Origin: Campylobacteraceae bacterium
GTDB lineage: Bacteria; Campylobacterota; Campylobacteria; Campylobacterales; Sulfurovaceae
Length of the DNA stretch: 10,705 nt
Assembly: GCA_027063105.1 (NCBI GenBank)
Contig: JAMOSL010000149.1
Span: forward strand, 1-10,705
Reading direction: 5' to 3'
Position 1 is the stretch's first letter. Each line of letters opens with the position of its first letter. The position numbers and the translations under genes were made by a program. Below, in pieces: positions 6,407 through 10,705 of the stretch. The notes under the pieces were generated by a model. That model worked only from the letters and a program-made list of their open reading frames with translations, made no database searches and was not told where the DNA came from.

Positions 6407-9400
6407 AAATATGTTGGCAGTTAGAGGGTTTATCCCCTATTTATTTATTTTACTTATTAATGCCACGGTTGATATTGGACATAAAATCACAATTCAAAAT
6501 GTGTTGTTAAAAAGTTTTGATGGAGATACACTTATTATTCTATCAGCATTGATTAATGCTATGATACTTCTACCATTTATTTTACTTTTTTCTCCATCAG
6601 GTTATATATCTGATAAATACTCTAAAAGCATAATAGTTAGATATAGTTCATTAGTTGCTGTTCTTATTGCTATTTTAATTACTATAAGCTATTACCAAGG
6701 TTGGTTTTTCGTCTCCTTTGGGCTTACTTTCCTATTAGCTATTCAAAGTGCAATATACTCTCCTGCAAAATATGGATTAATAAAAGAACTAGTTGGAATT
6801 AATTATTTAGGACGAGCGAATGGTATAGTTCAGGCGATAACAATCGTATCTATTTTACTTAGTTCTATAATCTTTTCTATTATCTTTGAGTCTAATTATG
6901 GTGGATTTAATATTCCTCATGAGATTTTGCCTAATTTAACCATTATAGGTTGGATATTAATTGGATTAACACTTCTTGAGAGTATTTTAGCATTTAGATT
7001 ACCTATTTTTGAGGTGAAAGATTATATAGATAAATTTGAAGTAAAAAGTTATTTCAAATTAAATTATCTTAAGAATAATATAAAAATTCTTAGAGAGAAT
7101 AGAAATATATGGTTTAGTATATTTGGGTTAGGTATATTCTGGGGTGTTGGACAACTTCTTGTTGCATCTTTTCCTGCTCACTATAAAATTATGACAGGTG
7201 ATGAAAATGCTATAATTATTCAAGCAATATTAGCTGTTAGTGCTATAGGTATTACTATTGGTTCACTTGTTGCAGGAAGATTATCTAAACTTCATATAGA
7301 GCTTGGAATAGTTCCATTAGGTGCTTTAGGTATATTTTTATCTCTTTTATTCTTTGCATTTGCATCAACTATTACAACTATGATGATTGCTAGTATTTCA
7401 TTTGGATTTTTTGGTGGATTATTTATAGTACCATTAAATGCTACTATACAATTTTTTGCAAAACCATCTCAAATGGGTGTAATTCTTGCAGGAAATAATT
7501 TTATACAGAATATTCTAATGTTTATGTTTTTATCTTTAACTATTATATTCGTAAAAATTGGATTTAGTAGTACAACACTATTTATATTTGCATCTTTGGT
7601 AACTCTCATTGGCTCTATTTATGCCATGAAAGAGTTACCAAATTTATTTGTAAGACTTCTTTTACTTCCATTAATTCAGAGTAGATATAAACTGCATATT
7701 CGAGGATTAGAGAATTTACCTCAAGAGGGTGGTGTGCTTCTTTTAGGTAACCATATTAGTTGGATTGATTGGTTAATTTTGCAAATTGCATCACCACGAG
7801 CTATTAAATTTGTCATGGAAAAAAGCATATATAACAAATGGTATTTAAAGTGGTTTTTAAAACATTTTAAAATTATTCCAATATCTGGTACTTCTAGTCG
7901 AGGTGCTATATCACAAATACGAAAAAGATTAGATAATGGAGAGGTTGTTGCATTATTTCCAGAGGGAATGATTAGTTATAATGGACAACTTAATGAATTT
8001 AAAAGAGGATTTGAGTTGAGTCTAAAAGATAGCACACATCCAATTATTCCATTTTATATTCATGGTTTATGGGGCTCTACATTTTCTAGGGCAGATGATA
8101 ATTATAAGATGATGAGTAAAGATGGTAAAAAGAGACATATCGTTGTAGCTTTGGGAAAAGAGATGCCATCAAATAGTAGTTCATTGGAAGTTAAACAAGC
8201 TATATCAGCTCTATCCTTTTCAACTTGGGAAGAGAGAATATCTGATTCTAAACCTCTACAATATAGTTGGATAAAAAGAGCCAAAGCAAATTTAAAGCAG
8301 AGAAGTGTTGTTGATGCAATGGGAAGTGACCTAACTAATGCAAAGATGATTACAGCAGTTATATTATTTGTAAAATCTCTAAAAAAGATATTAAAAGATA
8401 AAAATAATATAGGTGTCTTACTTCCAGCTTCATCTATCGGTTCTATTATAAACATGTCCCTATTTGTATTAGGTAAACGACCAGTTAATCTTAACTATAC
8501 TCTAAGTAAAGAGGCAATGACAAGTGCTTTAGATAAGGCAGATATTCAAATTGTTATAAGTTCTGATAAATTTATGCAGAAATTATCAGCTAAGGGTTTT
8601 AGTTTTGATGAGGTCATTGGAGAGAGATTTTTAAGTGTAGAGAGTCTTGGAGGTAAATTTAGTAAGTTTAATAAAATATCTTCTCTTCTTCAAGCCTATT
8701 TGATGCCAAGATTTTTAATTGAATTATGTTATTTTGAAAAAGTTTCTATTGATGACACAGCTACGATTCTTTTCAGTAGTGGTAGCGAGGGTACACCAAA
8801 AGGAATTGAATTGACTCATAAAAATCTTATGGCAAATATTCAACAAGTTTCTGCTCTTTTGAACTTTCAAGATAAAGATGTCATTTTAAATTCTCTTCCA
8901 ATATTTCACTCATTTGGACTAACTGTTACAACTCTTTTACCTCTATGCGAAGGTATCACAATGGTATCAGCTCCAGACCCAACAGATTCTTTAGGTATTG
9001 GAAAACTATCAGCTAGATACAATGCTACTATAATGTTTGGAACAGCTACATTTTTTAGATTATATACTAAAAATAGAAAGTTACATCCACTAATGTTTGA
9101 TAGTATTAGAATGATAGTAGCAGGAGCAGAGAAGTTAAAACCAGAGATAAAATCAGCATTTAAAGAAAAATTCTCAAAAGATATATTTGAAGGATATGGA
9201 GCAACAGAAACTTCACCAGTAATATCTGTAAATATGCCAGATAGTCTTGATTTAGATTCAATGCGTCCAATAATTGGAAATAAATTAGGAAGTGTTGGTC
9301 AAGCAATCGGTGGAACTATTGTAAAAATTGTTGATCCATTAACTTTAGATATTTTACCAGTTGGAAATGATGGACTTATTATTGTTGGTGGTTCACAAGT

Positions 9401-9860
9401 GATGAAAGGTTATTTAAATGATAAAGAGAAAACAGATCAAGTTATTGTAGAAATTGATGGGGTTAGATATTATAAGACAGGGGACAAAGGACATATTGAT
9501 GAAGATGGATTTATATATATCGTAGACAGATATAGTAGGTTTGCAAAAATCGGTGGAGAGATGATAAGTTTAGGTAGTGTAGAAGAGATGCTAGGAAATA
9601 TTTTCATTGATAGTGTAGAGAGTATGGCAGTAGCATTACCAGATGATAAAAAAGGTGAGCAGATAGTCTTATTATATATAAGTGATTTAGAAGAAAAGAT
9701 GATATTAAAGAAGATAAAAGAGAGTGATATTCTGCCAATAATGAAACCTAGTAAACTATTTAGAGTAGAAGTATTACCAAAACTTGGCACAGGAAAAGCA
9801 GATTTTAAAGGAGCAAAAAGTTTGGCTAAAGAGTTGATGATAAAGGAAATGAAGAAGTGA
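6402..9860 (+). CDS. aas: LplT-Aas fusion: lysophospholipid transporter, acyltransferase and acyl-ACP synthetase
   Basis: This 1152-residue inner-membrane protein joins three activities that recycle lysophospholipids. Residues about 1-420 form a major-facilitator transporter like LplT, with some 11-12 hydrophobic segments and SPSGYISDKYSK between early ones. Residues about 425-600 are a PlsC-type acyltransferase with HX4D (H451, D456 in NHISWID) and FPEG (519-522). Residues about 640-1152 are an AMP-forming acyl-ACP synthetase: SSGSEGTPKG (792-801), GYGATETSP (931-939), TGD (1026-1028) and catalytic K1132 in GTGKAD. E. coli splits these between LplT (about 397) and Aas (about 719), whose sum is close to this length. 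Fatty acid activated by the third part would be passed to lysophospholipid flipped in by the first. AAGGA (6392-6396), five bases before ATG 6402, supports the start. All catalytic motifs are intact in one frame. The last bases overlap the helicase gene. Confidence 0.92.
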   Translation: MRNMLAVRGFIPYLFILLINATVDIGHKITIQNVLLKSFDGDTLIILSALINAMILLPFILLFSPSGYISDKYSKSIIVRYSSLVAVLIAILITISYYQGWFFVSFGLTFLLAIQSAIYSPAKYGLIKELVGINYLGRANGIVQAITIVSILLSSIIFSIIFESNYGGFNIPHEILPNLTIIGWILIGLTLLESILAFRLPIFEVKDYIDKFEVKSYFKLNYLKNNIKILRENRNIWFSIFGLGIFWGVGQLLVASFPAHYKIMTGDENAIIIQAILAVSAIGITIGSLVAGRLSKLHIELGIVPLGALGIFLSLLFFAFASTITTMMIASISFGFFGGLFIVPLNATIQFFAKPSQMGVILAGNNFIQNILMFMFLSLTIIFVKIGFSSTTLFIFASLVTLIGSIYAMKELPNLFVRLLLLPLIQSRYKLHIRGLENLPQEGGVLLLGNHISWIDWLILQIASPRAIKFVMEKSIYNKWYLKWFLKHFKIIPISGTSSRGAISQIRKRLDNGEVVALFPEGMISYNGQLNEFKRGFELSLKDSTHPIIPFYIHGLWGSTFSRADDNYKMMSKDGKKRHIVVALGKEMPSNSSSLEVKQAISALSFSTWEERISDSKPLQYSWIKRAKANLKQRSVVDAMGSDLTNAKMITAVILFVKSLKKILKDKNNIGVLLPASSIGSIINMSLFVLGKRPVNLNYTLSKEAMTSALDKADIQIVISSDKFMQKLSAKGFSFDEVIGERFLSVESLGGKFSKFNKISSLLQAYLMPRFLIELCYFEKVSIDDTATILFSSGSEGTPKGIELTHKNLMANIQQVSALLNFQDKDVILNSLPIFHSFGLTVTTLLPLCEGITMVSAPDPTDSLGIGKLSARYNATIMFGTATFFRLYTKNRKLHPLMFDSIRMIVAGAEKLKPEIKSAFKEKFSKDIFEGYGATETSPVISVNMPDSLDLDSMRPIIGNKLGSVGQAIGGTIVKIVDPLTLDILPVGNDGLIIVGGSQVMKGYLNDKEKTDQVIVEIDGVRYYKTGDKGHIDEDGFIYIVDRYSRFAKIGGEMISLGSVEEMLGNIFIDSVESMAVALPDDKKGEQIVLLYISDLEEKMILKKIKESDILPIMKPSKLFRVEVLPKLGTGKADFKGAKSLAKELMIKEMKK
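9844..9847 (+). promoter_or_regulatory. Ribosome-binding site that decides the GTG start of the helicase gene
   Basis: AGGA lies nine bases before GTG 9857, inside the 3' end of the fusion gene. No ATG in the helicase frame lies closer than codon 249, far inside the conserved domain. The GTG is therefore the natural start, and it shares four bases (GTGA) with the stop codon of the preceding gene. Confidence 0.6.
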
Positions 9861-10705
9861 AAAATAGTTTATTTTATAATAATATAGAAAAAAATGATAT
9901 AAATAAAGAGATTATTAAGGAAATAGAAAAGTATGCTAATAATAATCCAAAAGAGCAAATATATTTAATTACAGCACCACTAGGATTAGTAAAAAATAAA
10001 TATAGCTATGAATATGAAAAAAATGTTATAGTTATTTTATCTCCAAAGCATAAAATTATATTTTTAGATTTAGAAAATAATGAAGAAGATTTTTCTGATT
10101 ATTATGATGATTTTATTGAAGATTTGGGTTCTATTTCTGATAAATTTAATTATAAAAAGTTTATAGGAAGACCAAAAAAGTGGAAAAAAGAATTAACAGT
10201 AGAGAAATCTATAGATAAAAAATTTAATATAGAAACTTTATTAAGTAAAAATATAATAGGAAAAGGTTTAGAGAGAAAAGTTGAATTTTTAATCTCTTTA
10301 TTGGTAGGAAGTATAAATAATATAGAAGAAAAAGGTCTAGACAATCCTGAATCTATATTAGAAAAAGTAAAAAATAATATTATATTATTTGATGGAGAAC
10401 AAACAAGATTTATTTATCAAAAATTAAATCAAAAAAGAATTTCTATACAAGGATTATCAGGAACTGGAAAAACCGAACTTTTATTGCATAAATTAAAAGA
10501 TATATATATATCTAATGAGAATAATAAAACATTTTTTACTTGCCATAATATCGCTTTAGCAAATACACTTAAAAGTAGAATCCCTAGTTTTTTTAACTTT
10601 ATGAAAGTAGAAAAGCAAATTCAATGGAATGAACAATTATGGGTGGATAGAGCTTGGGGTTCACAAAGAGATCAAAATTCAGGTTTATATACTTATATTT
10701 GTCAC
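9857..10705 (+). CDS. Partial SF1-type helicase/ATPase, N-terminal 283 residues
   Basis: The frame opens with GTG 9857 and runs off the right edge without a stop. Residues about 178-187 (FDGEQTRFIY) look like a superfamily 1 Q-motif. GLSGTGKTE (199-207) is Walker A (motif I), and KTFFTCHNIALANTLKSRI (224-242) matches motif Ia of UvrD-like helicases. Walker B, motif III and the second RecA domain would lie beyond the window. Residues 1-175 are lysine- and glutamate-rich; KNVIVILSPKHKIIFLDLE (55-73) looks like paired beta strands, followed by an acidic stretch and GRPKKWKKE (104-112). I do not recognise this N-terminal domain. Helicases of this build are often stand-alone accessory or defence-type genes; that role is inferred. 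G+C falls to about 21% (50 of 240 in 9901-10140) against about 33% in parts of the preceding gene, suggesting separate ancestry. Confidence 0.78.
   Translation, partial: MKNSLFYNNIEKNDINKEIIKEIEKYANNNPKEQIYLITAPLGLVKNKYSYEYEKNVIVILSPKHKIIFLDLENNEEDFSDYYDDFIEDLGSISDKFNYKKFIGRPKKWKKELTVEKSIDKKFNIETLLSKNIIGKGLERKVEFLISLLVGSINNIEEKGLDNPESILEKVKNNIILFDGEQTRFIYQKLNQKRISIQGLSGTGKTELLLHKLKDIYISNENNKTFFTCHNIALANTLKSRIPSFFNFMKVEKQIQWNEQLWVDRAWGSQRDQNSGLYTYICH

Noticed and set aside
8102..8455. Open frame on the minus strand opposite the fusion gene
   Set aside because: The composition is a mirror of the AT-rich coding strand, and the region encodes conserved acyltransferase/ligase linker sequence on the plus strand.
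9470..9790. Open frame on the minus strand opposite the end of the fusion gene
   Set aside because: It covers the TGD and catalytic lysine motifs of the adenylation domain on the plus strand, so it is a shadow of that gene.
10150..10344. Open frame on the minus strand in the helicase gene
   Set aside because: It is short, very AT-rich and opposite a longer frame with recognisable helicase motifs.

Overview
Organism. The window is AT-rich throughout, roughly 30-35% G+C over most of its length by hand counts of a few lines. It comes from a Gram-negative bacterium, because it encodes the lipid A enzyme LpxD and a fused lysophospholipid transporter/acyltransferase. Base composition, AT-rich extended -10 promoters, tight gene packing and the look of the proteins suggest a member of Campylobacterota (Sulfurimonas/Sulfurovum/Arcobacter-like). 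That placement is inference; no rRNA or other taxonomic marker is present.

Layout. Positions 1-79 hold the start of a minus-strand gene that leaves the window on the left. Its 26 visible residues form a helix-turn-helix like that at the N-terminus of IS607-type serine recombinases or MerR-like proteins. Positions 80-281 are a divergent intergenic region with -10-like boxes on both strands and a 10-bp palindrome. From 282 to the right edge every gene is on the plus strand with gaps of at most about 40 bases: ybiT-like ABC-F ATPase (282-1877), glnD-like PII uridylyltransferase (about 1867-4350), lpxD (4353-5309), a 75-residue protein of unknown function (5351-5578), tatD-family metallohydrolase (5595-6365), a three-part LplT-PlsC-acyl-ACP synthetase fusion (6402-9860), and the first 283 codons of an SF1-type helicase/ATPase (9857-10705) cut by the window edge.

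How the genes work together. The first three genes are overlapping or nearly touching and are probably one transcript. A TGn-extended -10 box sits immediately after the lpxD stop codon and probably gives the small protein and tatD their own promoter. Envelope functions appear twice: lpxD in lipid A synthesis and the fusion gene in phospholipid repair. ybiT (ribosome-associated ABC-F) and glnD (nitrogen signalling) are unrelated housekeeping functions sharing the run.

Most unusual parts. At the right edge the helicase gene overlaps the fusion gene by four bases (GTGA) and drops to about 21% G+C, looking like an accessory gene joined to a housekeeping operon. The left edge carries the likely recombinase start. 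A short inverted repeat spans the ribosome-binding site and start codon of the fusion gene. I see no tRNA, rRNA, CRISPR array, complete mobile element or convincing Rho-independent terminator. I found no clear evidence of a complete novel system; the truncated helicase and whatever follows it beyond the window is the best candidate.
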